Assembly (NCBI GenBank): GCA_938049335.1
Contig: CALIYX010000025.1
Span: 62,001-126,000 of the forward strand
Length of the DNA: 64,000 nt
Reading direction: 5' to 3'
DNA from: an uncultured Clostridia bacterium
GTDB taxonomy: Bacteria; Bacillota; Clostridia; Peptostreptococcales; Anaerovoracaceae
Under the pieces are notes generated by a model that ran no database searches, had not been told where the DNA came from, and saw nothing but the letters and a program-made list of their open reading frames with translations. Each line of letters begins with the position of its first letter. Position 1 is the stretch's first letter. Below are positions 34,378 through 42,724 of this stretch, piece after piece. Position numbers and translations under genes: made by a program.

Positions 34378-35526
34378 TTAAAACAAACTCTTTTCTCTCA
34401 GCTCATCAAGATATTCCGAATCTATCTGTCCTTCGTCTAAACTCTTCATCTCATTCATAACAGCACAAGATGCTTCCATAATCTTAAATGCTATAGGGCA
34501 TCCACTAGCCTCCCCGAGCTTCATCTCAAGGTCAAACATCGGTCTAATTCCAAGTTTTTTCACCGCTGCCTTATATCCTGGTTCCTGTGAAAAATGCGAT
34601 GTGAACATGAAATCCTTAACTGCAGGCTCAATCTCAGCTGCAAGTAGCGCTGCCGCAATAGAAATATATCCGTCCACAACAACTGGAATTCTGTTAATCG
34701 CTGCACCTAGGAAGGCACCAGCCATGGCACAGATATCATAGCCACCAAAAGCCGCTGCGCGGTCAATAGGATCAGGCATGTCATATTTTGATACAGCCTC
34801 TGCAACAATCTTGCACTTTTTGCTCAGGGATTCATCGTTCAGGCCACCGCCTCTTCCGACAACCTCCTCTGCGCTCATTCCTGTAAACGAGCTGATTATG
34901 CAGGCTGCAGTTGTTGAATTCCCTATACCCATTTCGCCGACACCGTAGATGTTCTTTCCGGCCTCACAAACCGCATTGGAAGCCTCAATTCCAGTCAGTA
35001 TCGCAGCAATAGCTTCTGTTTTCGTCAAAGCAGGTTCCTTTGCTAGGTTTCTGCTTCCATCAGCAATTCTTCTGTCTACGACAAGTCTCTGAATCTTTCC
35101 GTCAACCAGCATGTCCTCTGCTAGTCTATCAGCTGGTATTGGAAGTTTAACGCCAACATCTATATCTAAAATGTCTATTCCAAAGTACTTGGCCTGTGCA
35201 CCTACACCTGTAATACGCTTTGTAAAGTTAATAGTCTGCATCAAAGTGACTGTCTGAGGAGCCGATGCTACACCTTCCTCGACAACGCCGTTATCTGCGC
35301 ACATCAAAACGATGGCCTGATTATCCACCATATTTCCGTATACCTTACCGGTAATGCCCGCAAGCCTAATGCTCATCTCCTCGAGCCTTCCTAGGCTTGT
35401 TGGAACCTTGAGTCTGTAGTCCTGTCTCTCCTTAGCATCCTTCATCGCCTGCTCATCTAGAGGCTTGATTTCTGCTAGGCAATCCCTAAGCTTTGATTCA
35501 TCTGCAGAGCAAATCCATTTATTCAT
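34378..35526 (-). CDS. cobT: Nicotinate-nucleotide--dimethylbenzimidazole phosphoribosyltransferase
   Basis: Makes alpha-ribazole phosphate for the lower ligand of cobalamin. I favour ATG 35526 (382 residues) because GAGGTC lies seven bases upstream; the ATG at 35541 has no ribosome site. Family motifs seen: EGVASAPQTVT, GEMGIGNSTTAACI, GAFLGAAINRIPVVVDG and LGEASGCPIAF, whose Glu is the expected catalytic base. First gene of the unit. No cobalamin riboswitch fits in the short gap to the divergent EamA gene. No corrin-ring synthesis genes follow, so the host probably salvages corrinoids. Confidence 0.93.
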   Translation of the reverse strand: MNKWICSADESKLRDCLAEIKPLDEQAMKDAKERQDYRLKVPTSLGRLEEMSIRLAGITGKVYGNMVDNQAIVLMCADNGVVEEGVASAPQTVTLMQTINFTKRITGVGAQAKYFGIDILDIDVGVKLPIPADRLAEDMLVDGKIQRLVVDRRIADGSRNLAKEPALTKTEAIAAILTGIEASNAVCEAGKNIYGVGEMGIGNSTTAACIISSFTGMSAEEVVGRGGGLNDESLSKKCKIVAEAVSKYDMPDPIDRAAAFGGYDICAMAGAFLGAAINRIPVVVDGYISIAAALLAAEIEPAVKDFMFTSHFSQEPGYKAAVKKLGIRPMFDLEMKLGEASGCPIAFKIMEASCAVMNEMKSLDEGQIDSEYLDELREKSLF

Positions 35527-35692
35527 TACTTTAGACCTCATTTTTCAAAGTTTCGTTGTAAAATATACAATAATTCTATCATATCTTTGTGTTGAATAAA
35601 AGAAGGCCTTATTGCGTCAGCAAAGATTCAAATATATAATGTTCTTACAAGATAAAGCGATTTATTATTTTGCTTATGAAAAGGAATTATTT

Positions 35693-36589
35693 ATGAACAA
35701 GCGAATCATCAGCAATATCCTATTGCTAGTCACAGCACTAATCTGGGGTTCATCATTCGTTGCCCAAAAGGCAGGTACGGCGCTAGAGCCGTTCACATAT
35801 AACGGTATCCGTACACTGGTTGGCGGAGTTTCACTAGTCCCAGTCATCCTGATTCTATCAAAGGTAGGTAAAGGCAAGGCAGCCGAAGCTGTTCCTAAAG
35901 ACAAAAAATCATTAATACTTGGCGGTATAGTCTGCGGTACATTTTTAGCGATTGCCTCAAATCTTCAGCAGTTTGGCATGTACTTTGATGCCGACGCTGG
36001 TAAGGCAGGCTTTATAACCGCGCTATATATAATGATAGTTCCTATTTTGGGAATGTTCCTCGGCAAGAGAGTCCGTCCGCTCGTATGGTTCTGCGTGCTT
36101 CTAGGAGCATGTGGATTTTACCTTTTGACTATTGCAGGTAAGGGCGTTGGACTTACAATCGAAAAAGGAGATCTATTTATTTTACTCTGTGCAGTTTTGT
36201 TCTCCTGCCACATTCTTGCAATCGACCACTTTTCGCCTAAGTGCGACGGTGTTAAGCTTTCCTGCCTTCAGTTCTTTGTTGCAGGAGGCCTTAGCTTCAT
36301 CATGATGCTCATATTTGAATCACCTGATATAAACCAGATTCTCGACTGCTGGTTCCCTATCATATATGCCGGTGTATTCTCCTGTGGTATTGCCTATACG
36401 CTTCAGGTTGTTGCCCAAAAGAACGCAGAGCCTACAGCTGCATCTTTGATTCTCAGCCTTGAGTCTGTGTTTGCTGTTATCTCTGGTGCAATTCTTCTAG
36501 GCGAGAGAATGACAGGCTATGAAATTTTCGGATGCGCAGTGATATTTATTGCCGTTATCCTAGCTCAACTTCCTCAGAAGGAAAAGTAG
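35693..36589 (+). CDS. EamA/DMT-family transporter
   Basis: 298 residues and about ten predicted helices in two EamA repeats (LLVTALIWGSSFVAQKAG at the N-terminus; the second repeat begins near FILLCAVLFSCHILAIDHF). I start at ATG 35693, eight bases after AAAAGGAA; the frame runs back to 35612 without a ribosome site. Members carry amino acids, nucleotide bases or other metabolites in drug/metabolite transporter style; the substrate is not predictable. Divergent from the cobT operon. Confidence 0.82.
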   Translation: MNKRIISNILLLVTALIWGSSFVAQKAGTALEPFTYNGIRTLVGGVSLVPVILILSKVGKGKAAEAVPKDKKSLILGGIVCGTFLAIASNLQQFGMYFDADAGKAGFITALYIMIVPILGMFLGKRVRPLVWFCVLLGACGFYLLTIAGKGVGLTIEKGDLFILLCAVLFSCHILAIDHFSPKCDGVKLSCLQFFVAGGLSFIMMLIFESPDINQILDCWFPIIYAGVFSCGIAYTLQVVAQKNAEPTAASLILSLESVFAVISGAILLGERMTGYEIFGCAVIFIAVILAQLPQKEK

Positions 36590-36621
36590 ACAAAAACCAC
36601 GAACATTTGGAACGAGCTCGC

Positions 36622-36668
36622 TTTGATATATTCGTATTTTTGTCAAATTCGCAATAAAATATATCAAA
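36622..36668. repeat. AT-rich inverted repeat between EamA and the purine permease
   Basis: TTTGATATATT (36622-36632) and AATATATCAAA (36658-36668) are perfect 11-bp arms with a 25-base loop. An imperfect direct repeat (ATATTCGTATTTTTG near 36629 and AATATTCGTTTTTTTG near 36669) overlaps it. It could be a weak terminator or an operator; I cannot decide. Confidence 0.45.
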
Positions 36669-36789
36669 ATATTCGTTTTTTTGCATTTCAGGAAATTATT
36701 TTTATAGTCAATTGTAACTTTACTACATTATAATTACATTGTATTTATTTTAACTATTAAGTTGATGTATTAAAGGAGAACAATCAATT

Positions 36790-38160
36790 ATGGAAAAGCT
36801 TTTCAAATTGAAGGAACACGGCACGGATCCGCGTACTGAGGTCATCGCCGGCTTTACCACCTTCCTGTCAATGGTTTACATCTTGGCAGTTAACCCTAAC
36901 ATTCTTTCGGCGGCTGGAATGGACCGCGCAGGAATCTTTACTGCTACAGCAGTTTCTGCGGCATTCGCAACACTTTGCATGGCATTCTTTGCTAACTACC
37001 CAGTTGCACTTGCTTCAGGAATGGGACTAAACGCATACTTCGCTTACTCGGTTTGTATCCCGATGGCAGAAGCAGGAATCAAGAACCCATGGACAATCGC
37101 TCTTGCGGCAGTATTGGTTGAAGGTATTGCATTCATCCTTCTATCTCTGACAAACTTCAGAGAAAAGCTCGTTAACGATATTCCAGAAAGCCTTAAGTAC
37201 GGAATTACAGCAGGTATAGGTCTATTTATCACAATCATTGGCCTAAAGGGTGCTGGAATTACAGTTGCAAGCCCTGCAACACTCGTTGATCTTGGCGCGG
37301 TAAACACACCTCAGTTCATACTCGCACTTGTTGGACTTCTAATGATTGCAGTAATGCACCACTTCAAGATTAAGGGTGATATTCTTATCGGTATTCTTGG
37401 AACATGGATTCTAGGCATGATTGCACAGGCTGCAGGCTGGTATGTAGTAAATCCAGAAGCAGGTGCATTCTCACTATATCCAAGCTTTGAGGGAAGCAGC
37501 TTCATCCCTAAGGCACCTGAGCTATTCGCATTTGACTTCGCATGGATTGGCCAACACATAGTAAGCTTTGCTACAATCGTATTCTCATTCCTATTTGTTG
37601 ATATCTTTGATACAGTAGGAACACTTATCGGTGTTGCATCAAAGGGTGATCTCCTCGATGAGAACGGTAAGCTTCCAAACGCTAAGGGTGCACTTCTTGC
37701 AGATGCTGTTGGTACAGTTGCAGGTGCATGCCTAGGTACATCTACAGTAACAAGCTATGTTGAGTCATCAGCAGGTGTTGCGGCAGGTGGACGTACAGGT
37801 ATGACAGCTCTTACAACTGCAGTACTCTTCATTATAGCTCTATTCTTCTCACCAATCTTCCTAGCAATTCCAGGATTTGCAACAACTCCTGCTCTTGTAT
37901 GGGTTGGACTTTTAATGATGAGCACAGTTAAGAAGATGTCATTTGATGGAGACATCGCAGACGTACTCGGTGGCTTCCTTGCAATAATCATGATGCCATT
38001 CACATACTCAATCGCTAACGGAATCATGTTCGGAATGCTAGCATGGGTAATCCTAAAGGTTCTAACAGGAAACGCTAAGAAGGTTCCAGTAGTTATGTGG
38101 GTATCAGCATTGCTATTCGCATTCAGATTCTACACACTTGTACATGGACTTACATTCTAG
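36790..38160 (+). CDS. NCS2-family purine permease (AzgA-like)
   Basis: A 456-residue transporter of the nucleobase-cation symporter-2/AzgA group, moving adenine, guanine or hypoxanthine. Start follows AAAGGAGAAC. Typical signatures: GTDPRTEVIAGFTTFLSMVYI at the N-terminus (shown to 21 residues in the family; here positions 11-30 are the match), GLNAYFAYSV, FVDIFDTVGTLIGVA and the SSAGVAAGGRTGMTAL stretch. No purine-riboswitch core is recognisable upstream. A phosphoribosyltransferase gene follows, which fits uptake plus salvage of purine bases. Strong codon bias suggests good expression. Confidence 0.9.
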   Translation: MEKLFKLKEHGTDPRTEVIAGFTTFLSMVYILAVNPNILSAAGMDRAGIFTATAVSAAFATLCMAFFANYPVALASGMGLNAYFAYSVCIPMAEAGIKNPWTIALAAVLVEGIAFILLSLTNFREKLVNDIPESLKYGITAGIGLFITIIGLKGAGITVASPATLVDLGAVNTPQFILALVGLLMIAVMHHFKIKGDILIGILGTWILGMIAQAAGWYVVNPEAGAFSLYPSFEGSSFIPKAPELFAFDFAWIGQHIVSFATIVFSFLFVDIFDTVGTLIGVASKGDLLDENGKLPNAKGALLADAVGTVAGACLGTSTVTSYVESSAGVAAGGRTGMTALTTAVLFIIALFFSPIFLAIPGFATTPALVWVGLLMMSTVKKMSFDGDIADVLGGFLAIIMMPFTYSIANGIMFGMLAWVILKVLTGNAKKVPVVMWVSALLFAFRFYTLVHGLTF

Positions 38161-38206
38161 TAAAGCCTAGGAATTGCAAGAACCAAAAACAAATAAATTT
38201 GATATC

Positions 38207-38234
38207 AAGGCGTGCCTCAAGGTGCGCCTTTTAC
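38207..38234 (+). terminator. Terminator after the purine permease
   Basis: AAGGCGTGCC (38207-38216), loop TCAA, GGTGCGCCTT (38221-38230): ten pairs with two G-T, then TTTTA. Together with the promoter right behind it, this makes the phosphoribosyltransferase gene a separate unit. Confidence 0.75.
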
Positions 38235-38235
38235 C

Positions 38236-38264
38236 TTGCAAGTATTTTGCGTCAAATGTATAAT
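38236..38264 (+). promoter_or_regulatory. Sigma-A promoter of the phosphoribosyltransferase gene
   Basis: TTGCAA (38236-38241), 17 bases, then perfect TATAAT (38259-38264). Transcription would begin near 38271. Confidence 0.7.
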
Positions 38265-38272
38265 ATAAGCGT

Positions 38273-38294
38273 ATGCTTGAGCGTGTTCAAGCAT
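38273..38294 (+). promoter_or_regulatory. 5'-leader hairpin before the phosphoribosyltransferase gene
   Basis: ATGCTTGA (38273-38280), loop GCGTGT, TCAAGCAT (38287-38294): a perfect 8-bp stem starting within a few bases of the predicted transcript start and ending before the AGAGGAAAG ribosome site. It may protect the 5' end or bind a regulator. Confidence 0.55.
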
Positions 38295-38322
38295 AAAATC
38301 ATGTAAAAAAGAGGAAAGCAAA

Positions 38323-38877
38323 ATGCATTATGAAATGAAGATTGCTGGTCTAACAAGACAGCTACCACTTTGTCCGATAAACGATGAACTTTACATTGCA
38401 GCCTTTGTAATGTTTGGAGACGTTGCTATAACAGAAGCAGCAGCAAAGGAGCTCCTAGCTAAGGCGCCAGAATTTGATGTTATTGTAACTGCAGAATCAA
38501 AGGGAATTCCTTTGGCTTACGAGATGGCAAGACTTAGCGGCGGCAAGGACTATGTCGTATTTAGAAAGGCCGCAAAGCTATACATGCAGAACATTATAGA
38601 GACAAGTGTTGACTCAATCACAACTGACCATGTTCAGACGCTATGCATAGGCGAGAAGGAGGCTAGCCTCATCAAAGGCAGAAGAGTCCTTGTTGTAGAC
38701 GACGTTATCAGCACAGGAGAGTCCCTACGCTCAATGGAGAAGCTTGTAGATGCTGCTGGCGGAAACATCGTTTGCCGCATGTCAGTTCTAGCTGAAGGAG
38801 AAGCCGCAGATAGAGATGATATCAAGTATCTTGAGAAGCTACCTCTATTCAATACAGATGGCTCAGTCAAAGAGTAA
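38323..38877 (+). CDS. Purine phosphoribosyltransferase (adenine PRT-like)
   Basis: A 184-residue type I phosphoribosyltransferase that joins a base to PRPP. The PRPP-binding motif RVLVVDDVISTGES sits near residue 122; the flexible loop and the FRKAAKLYMQNI region match adenine/xanthine PRT relatives. Base specificity (adenine, guanine/xanthine) is not decidable by eye, but the preceding purine permease supports purine salvage. A 19-base gap to the phosphohexomutase gene suggests co-transcription with it. Confidence 0.78.
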   Translation: MHYEMKIAGLTRQLPLCPINDELYIAAFVMFGDVAITEAAAKELLAKAPEFDVIVTAESKGIPLAYEMARLSGGKDYVVFRKAAKLYMQNIIETSVDSITTDHVQTLCIGEKEASLIKGRRVLVVDDVISTGESLRSMEKLVDAAGGNIVCRMSVLAEGEAADRDDIKYLEKLPLFNTDGSVKE

Positions 38878-38896
38878 TAGCACATAAGGAGAACAA

Positions 38897-40429
38897 ATGG
38901 CTTACGACTACTCAAAATTGCAAAACGGAAGTGATATCAGAGGCATAGCTATCGGAAGTCCTTCAGAGCCGGTAAATCTCGATTCTGAAGCGGTTTCACG
39001 CCTAGCTAAAGGCTTCCTGTATCTGCTATCACATAACACAGATAAAGAACCAAACGAGCTTTGCATAGCAGTTGGACGAGATTCCAGAATTTCAGGGCCT
39101 GACCTAGTGCGAGATATCGTCTCTGCACTCACTCCATACGGTACTAAGGTTTTGGACTCAGGTCTTTCATCTACGCCCGCTATGTTCATGTCAACAGTAT
39201 TTGAGGAATTTAAGTGCGACGGCGCTATTATGGTCACTGCAAGCCACATGCCTTCAAACCGAAACGGAATGAAGTTCTTTGATGTGAAGGGCGGACTGGA
39301 TAAGGGCGACATTGCTGACATAATCACCTTCGCTGAATCTAGTTCAGTCCTAGGTAGATTGATTCCAAAAGCTGCTTCTGAACCAATCAAAGCTAATTTG
39401 ATGGATGTTTACAGCGCGCACCTAAGAAAGAAAATCATAGATGCTCTTGATTCTGGAGAAACCCCTCTTTCAGGATTATCTATTACAGTTGATGCCGGAA
39501 ACGGTGCTGGTGGTTTCTATGCCGAAAAAGTTTTATTACCGCTCGGCGCTGATGTCAGCAGCTCACAGTTCCTAGACCCGGACGGAAGCTTTCCAAATCA
39601 CATTCCTAATCCAGAGGACAAGGCAGCGATAGAATCCATCTGTGCAAAGGTTCGCGAAGCAAAGACAGATCTAGGTTTGATTTTTGATACGGATGTAGAC
39701 AGAGTTTCTGCAGTTGACGAAAGCGGCAAGGAAATAAACAGAAACGCTATTGTAGCACTAGCTGCTGCACTAATAGCAGATTCACACCCAGGCTCAACAG
39801 TTGTTACAGATAGTGTGACTTCTCGTGGCCTAACAGCCTTCCTTGAGAAAAGCCTAGGTCTCAAACACCTTCGCTTTAAGAGAGGATATAAGAATGTAAT
39901 AAACAAGTCCATTGAGCTTAACGAGCAAGGCATAGAAAGTGACCTTGCGATAGAGACATCTGGACACGCAGCATATAAGGAAAACTTCTTCCTAGATGAC
40001 GGTGCATATCTTGCAACAAAGATAGTGATAGCTGCTGCAAAGTGCAAAAAAGAAGGCAAAGGAATCGCATCGCTGATAAGCGATTTGTCAGAACCACTAG
40101 AAAGCCTAGAGGTTCGCTTGCCAATTATAGGAAGCGACTTCAGTGCTGTGGGCGATAATATAATAGAAGATTTACGAACGCTAAGCTCTTCAGATGAACT
40201 TTCTGAATGCAGTCTTGAAGAACCGAACTACGAGGGCGTACGAATCAACTTTAACAATTCTTCGATCAAAGGCTGGATGCTCCTGCGAAAATCCTTACAT
40301 GAACCTATCATGCCACTAAACTTTGAAAGTGATGTTGAGGGAGGCTGCCTAAAGATAGCTGAGTGTCTCATCCCACTTCTATCAAAATATGATAATCTTG
40401 ATATAGGAAAGCTAAAAGACTTAGTTTAA
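38897..40429 (+). CDS. Phosphoglucomutase/phosphomannomutase
   Basis: A 510-residue alpha-D-phosphohexomutase. Four-domain signatures: phosphoserine loop TASHMPSNRNGMK, metal loop DTDVDR, sugar-binding loop AIETSGHAAYKENFFLDD, and a C-terminal phosphate-binding domain. The order and spacing are intact. It converts hexose-1- and hexose-6-phosphates; which hexose (glucose, mannose or glucosamine) is uncertain. The phosphate-binding end (NFNNSSIKGWMLLRKS) is recognisable. Probably in one unit with the phosphoribosyltransferase. Confidence 0.88.
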   Translation: MAYDYSKLQNGSDIRGIAIGSPSEPVNLDSEAVSRLAKGFLYLLSHNTDKEPNELCIAVGRDSRISGPDLVRDIVSALTPYGTKVLDSGLSSTPAMFMSTVFEEFKCDGAIMVTASHMPSNRNGMKFFDVKGGLDKGDIADIITFAESSSVLGRLIPKAASEPIKANLMDVYSAHLRKKIIDALDSGETPLSGLSITVDAGNGAGGFYAEKVLLPLGADVSSSQFLDPDGSFPNHIPNPEDKAAIESICAKVREAKTDLGLIFDTDVDRVSAVDESGKEINRNAIVALAAALIADSHPGSTVVTDSVTSRGLTAFLEKSLGLKHLRFKRGYKNVINKSIELNEQGIESDLAIETSGHAAYKENFFLDDGAYLATKIVIAAAKCKKEGKGIASLISDLSEPLESLEVRLPIIGSDFSAVGDNIIEDLRTLSSSDELSECSLEEPNYEGVRINFNNSSIKGWMLLRKSLHEPIMPLNFESDVEGGCLKIAECLIPLLSKYDNLDIGKLKDLV

Positions 40430-40436
40430 GACATAC

Positions 40437-40463
40437 AAACTGGCTCAGGCCAGTTTTTTTTAT
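40437..40463 (+). terminator. Terminator after the phosphohexomutase
   Basis: AAACTGGC (40437-40444), loop TCAG, GCCAGTTT (40449-40456), followed by T5-T8. A compact, strong intrinsic terminator. Confidence 0.92.
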
Positions 40464-40642
40464 GTTTTGGATTATATTATTATAGGCATCTTATTTCTGA
40501 TATTGATTTTTGATAATTTTGATTTATAATTTATTTAACAACAGATATCTATTCCTTGATAAAAAATCCACTAAAATTTTGCGGAAAAGAAGATGGATTT
40601 AATTTCGTTATTGATGAAAGAAACTATTATTGAGGTGGCGCT

Positions 40643-41077
40643 ATGAAGGATAGTAAAATAAAAAAACGGGACATAATTATCTATACTCTGATTGTCATGC
40701 TCATTTCGTGCATGCCGTTTATGGCCTATATCTCTAGTAACAGCAAGGAAAGGCAACCTTTCGGAGTTTATAACATATCAGGTACACACTCAACAACTTA
40801 CTTTTCTTTTAGTAAATTTGATTCATTTAATACAAAGAATCCTAAAGGTGAATATTATGTATATAAGGATAGGGAAATATTCTCTCATGGATCATACGTA
40901 AGAACATCACCGTATGGAGCAAAAAACATATATAGACTAAACGATGAGATTCAGAACAAAACATATTATGTCGTAATGGAAGGTAAGAAAATTTACATTC
41001 TAGGCTATAATAATGAAGACTACGAACTGGAGCTAGTAGATAAATCCTTTTCTGTTCCATACACTGAATCTGAATAA
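40643..41077 (+). CDS. Hypothetical membrane-anchored or lipoprotein-like protein
   Basis: A 144-residue protein with a basic N-terminus, one hydrophobic segment (about 11-30) containing LISC, which fits a lipobox loosely, and an AT-rich, Tyr/Lys/Ser-rich exported domain without known motifs. GAGGTGGC precedes the ATG. It has its own terminator. Not recognised; the base composition is lower in GC than its neighbours, which hints at acquisition. Confidence 0.6.
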   Translation: MKDSKIKKRDIIIYTLIVMLISCMPFMAYISSNSKERQPFGVYNISGTHSTTYFSFSKFDSFNTKNPKGEYYVYKDREIFSHGSYVRTSPYGAKNIYRLNDEIQNKTYYVVMEGKKIYILGYNNEDYELELVDKSFSVPYTESE

Positions 41078-41105
41078 AATTAATTGTATTTTTTCAAGTA
41101 TTTTT

Positions 41106-41139
41106 CGCATCGATGAATAAAATCTTCGATGCGTTTTTT
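41106..41139 (+). terminator. Terminator after the hypothetical gene
   Basis: CGCATCGA (41106-41113) pairs with TCGATGCG (41126-41133), followed by TTTTTT. Confidence 0.88.
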
Positions 41140-41225
41140 ATTGAAATTTCAAGCTTTTACGCCCATGTCCCTATCGCATTTTGATATATTTATGAACAAA
41201 ATGAAAAAAAACATGAAAAAATATC

Positions 41226-41254
41226 TTGTGTACATAAACAAATTATGTTACAAT
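41226..41254 (+). promoter_or_regulatory. Sigma-A promoter of brnQ
   Basis: TTGTGT (41226-41231), 17-base spacer, TACAAT (41249-41254), 50 bases before the ATG. No T-box or leucine-responsive structure is visible in the leader. Confidence 0.6.
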
Positions 41255-41303
41255 CCTTATTATTTCCAAACAAAAAATTAAAAAGAAAAGGGGACAAAAA
41301 CAT

Positions 41304-42662
41304 ATGGATAAGAAACTTTCCACAAAAAATTATGTACTACTTGCCTCCCTCCTATTCGGACTGTTCTTTGGAGCGGGAAATCTAATATTCCCGGCGCTTA
41401 TGGGGCAGATGGCAGGCGAACACACACCAGCAGCGACTATTGGCTTCGTTATTACAGGCGTAGGTCTACCGCTACTCGGTATTATCGCAATTTCACTGTC
41501 TCGAAGTGAGGGTCTTTACGACCTAGGTTGCAAAGTATCTAGACCGTACGGTATATTTTTTACTTGCCTACTATATCTAACTATAGGACCATTCTTCGCA
41601 ATTCCTAGAACTGCGACGGTTCCTTATACAGTAGGTGTAGTACCAGCACTACACAAGGATTCACCTATAGTGCTTGGACTATTCTCACTCTGCTTCTTTG
41701 CGGTAGTTCTTTGGTTCTCACTAAGACCATCGAATATCCTAGATAGCGTTGGTAAGTATATAAACCCAATATTCCTTGCATTCCTAGCAGTTCTACTAGT
41801 TATGTGCTTCGTTAACCCAATGGGTTCAGTTTCAAGCACAAAGGCAACTGGTGAATATGTAACACACCCATTCTTCAGAGGATTCGTTGAGGGTTACAAC
41901 ACCATGGACGCACTAGCTTCGCTAGCATTCGGAATCATCATCATCAACGCTGTTAGAAATCTTGGCGTTAATGAGCCTAAGAACATAGCTAAATCAACTG
42001 CTATCGCAGGTGTAGGATGTGCGGTTCTCATGGCAGTAATCTACTTTGCACTCGTATTTGCTGGTGCACAGTCAAGAGGAATCTTTGAAGTTCAGCCAGA
42101 TGGTGGTACACTACTTAACAAGATGGCTGACCACTACATGGGAGGTATAGGCGCAACATTCCTAGCTATCACAATCACACTTGCTTGCCTAAAGACTGCA
42201 ATCGGTCTTATAACTGCAGGTGCAGAGACTTTCGGAAAGATGTTTCCTGGCCTGCTTTCATACAAGGCTTGGGCAATACTATTCACATCAGTTTCATTTG
42301 TATTTGCTAACTTTGGACTACTTAAGATCATCGCATACTCAATACCAGTATTGATGTTCCTATATCCACTAACAATAGCTATCATCCTAGTTAGTATCGT
42401 TGGCGGACTGTTCAATTATCACACAACTGTTTACAGATGGACAATCGCATTCACTATGCTTCCAGCTCTATTTGACGGAGTTAAGAGCCTTCCAGCTGAG
42501 ACAGTTGCAGCTCTACACCTAGATGGTGTTGTTGCAAAGGTCGGTGCATTCCTTCCACTTTCAGATATAGGAATGGACTGGGTAGTTCCTTCAGTGCTAG
42601 GCTTCGTAGTAGGACTAATCTTCTACGCATTGAAGAAGGATAAAGGCACAGCTAACGCTTAG
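41304..42662 (+). CDS. brnQ: Branched-chain amino acid transporter BrnQ (LIVCS family)
   Basis: A 452-residue sodium-coupled carrier for leucine, isoleucine and valine, with about 12 helices. Signatures: LFGLFFGAGNLIFPALMGQ at the N-terminus, GIIIINAVRNLGV mid-protein and ITLACLKTAIGLITAGAETF. RBS AAAAGGGGAC. Codon usage is strongly biased (CTA leucine, GCA alanine), suggesting high expression. A strong terminator shared with the convergent ClC gene follows. Confidence 0.93.
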   Translation: MDKKLSTKNYVLLASLLFGLFFGAGNLIFPALMGQMAGEHTPAATIGFVITGVGLPLLGIIAISLSRSEGLYDLGCKVSRPYGIFFTCLLYLTIGPFFAIPRTATVPYTVGVVPALHKDSPIVLGLFSLCFFAVVLWFSLRPSNILDSVGKYINPIFLAFLAVLLVMCFVNPMGSVSSTKATGEYVTHPFFRGFVEGYNTMDALASLAFGIIIINAVRNLGVNEPKNIAKSTAIAGVGCAVLMAVIYFALVFAGAQSRGIFEVQPDGGTLLNKMADHYMGGIGATFLAITITLACLKTAIGLITAGAETFGKMFPGLLSYKAWAILFTSVSFVFANFGLLKIIAYSIPVLMFLYPLTIAIILVSIVGGLFNYHTTVYRWTIAFTMLPALFDGVKSLPAETVAALHLDGVVAKVGAFLPLSDIGMDWVVPSVLGFVVGLIFYALKKDKGTANA

Positions 42663-42692
42663 TACCAGATAAGAAAACATAATTTAAACTAA

Positions 42693-42724
42693 AAATAGTG
42701 CAACTGATGTTGCACTATTTTTTT
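42693..42724. terminator. Bidirectional terminator between brnQ and the ClC gene
   Basis: AAATAGTGCAAC (42693-42704) pairs perfectly with GTTGCACTATTT (42709-42720), with T-rich (+) and A-rich (-) flanks. It overlaps the 3' end of the ClC gene. Confidence 0.88.

Noticed and set aside
35527..35692. Cobalamin riboswitch in front of cobT
   Set aside because: The gap to the divergent gene is too short and has no B12-box-like GCCACTG sequence.
36590..36789. Purine riboswitch before the NCS2 permease
   Set aside because: The expected conserved junction and kissing-loop bases are not there; only AT-rich repeats are seen.
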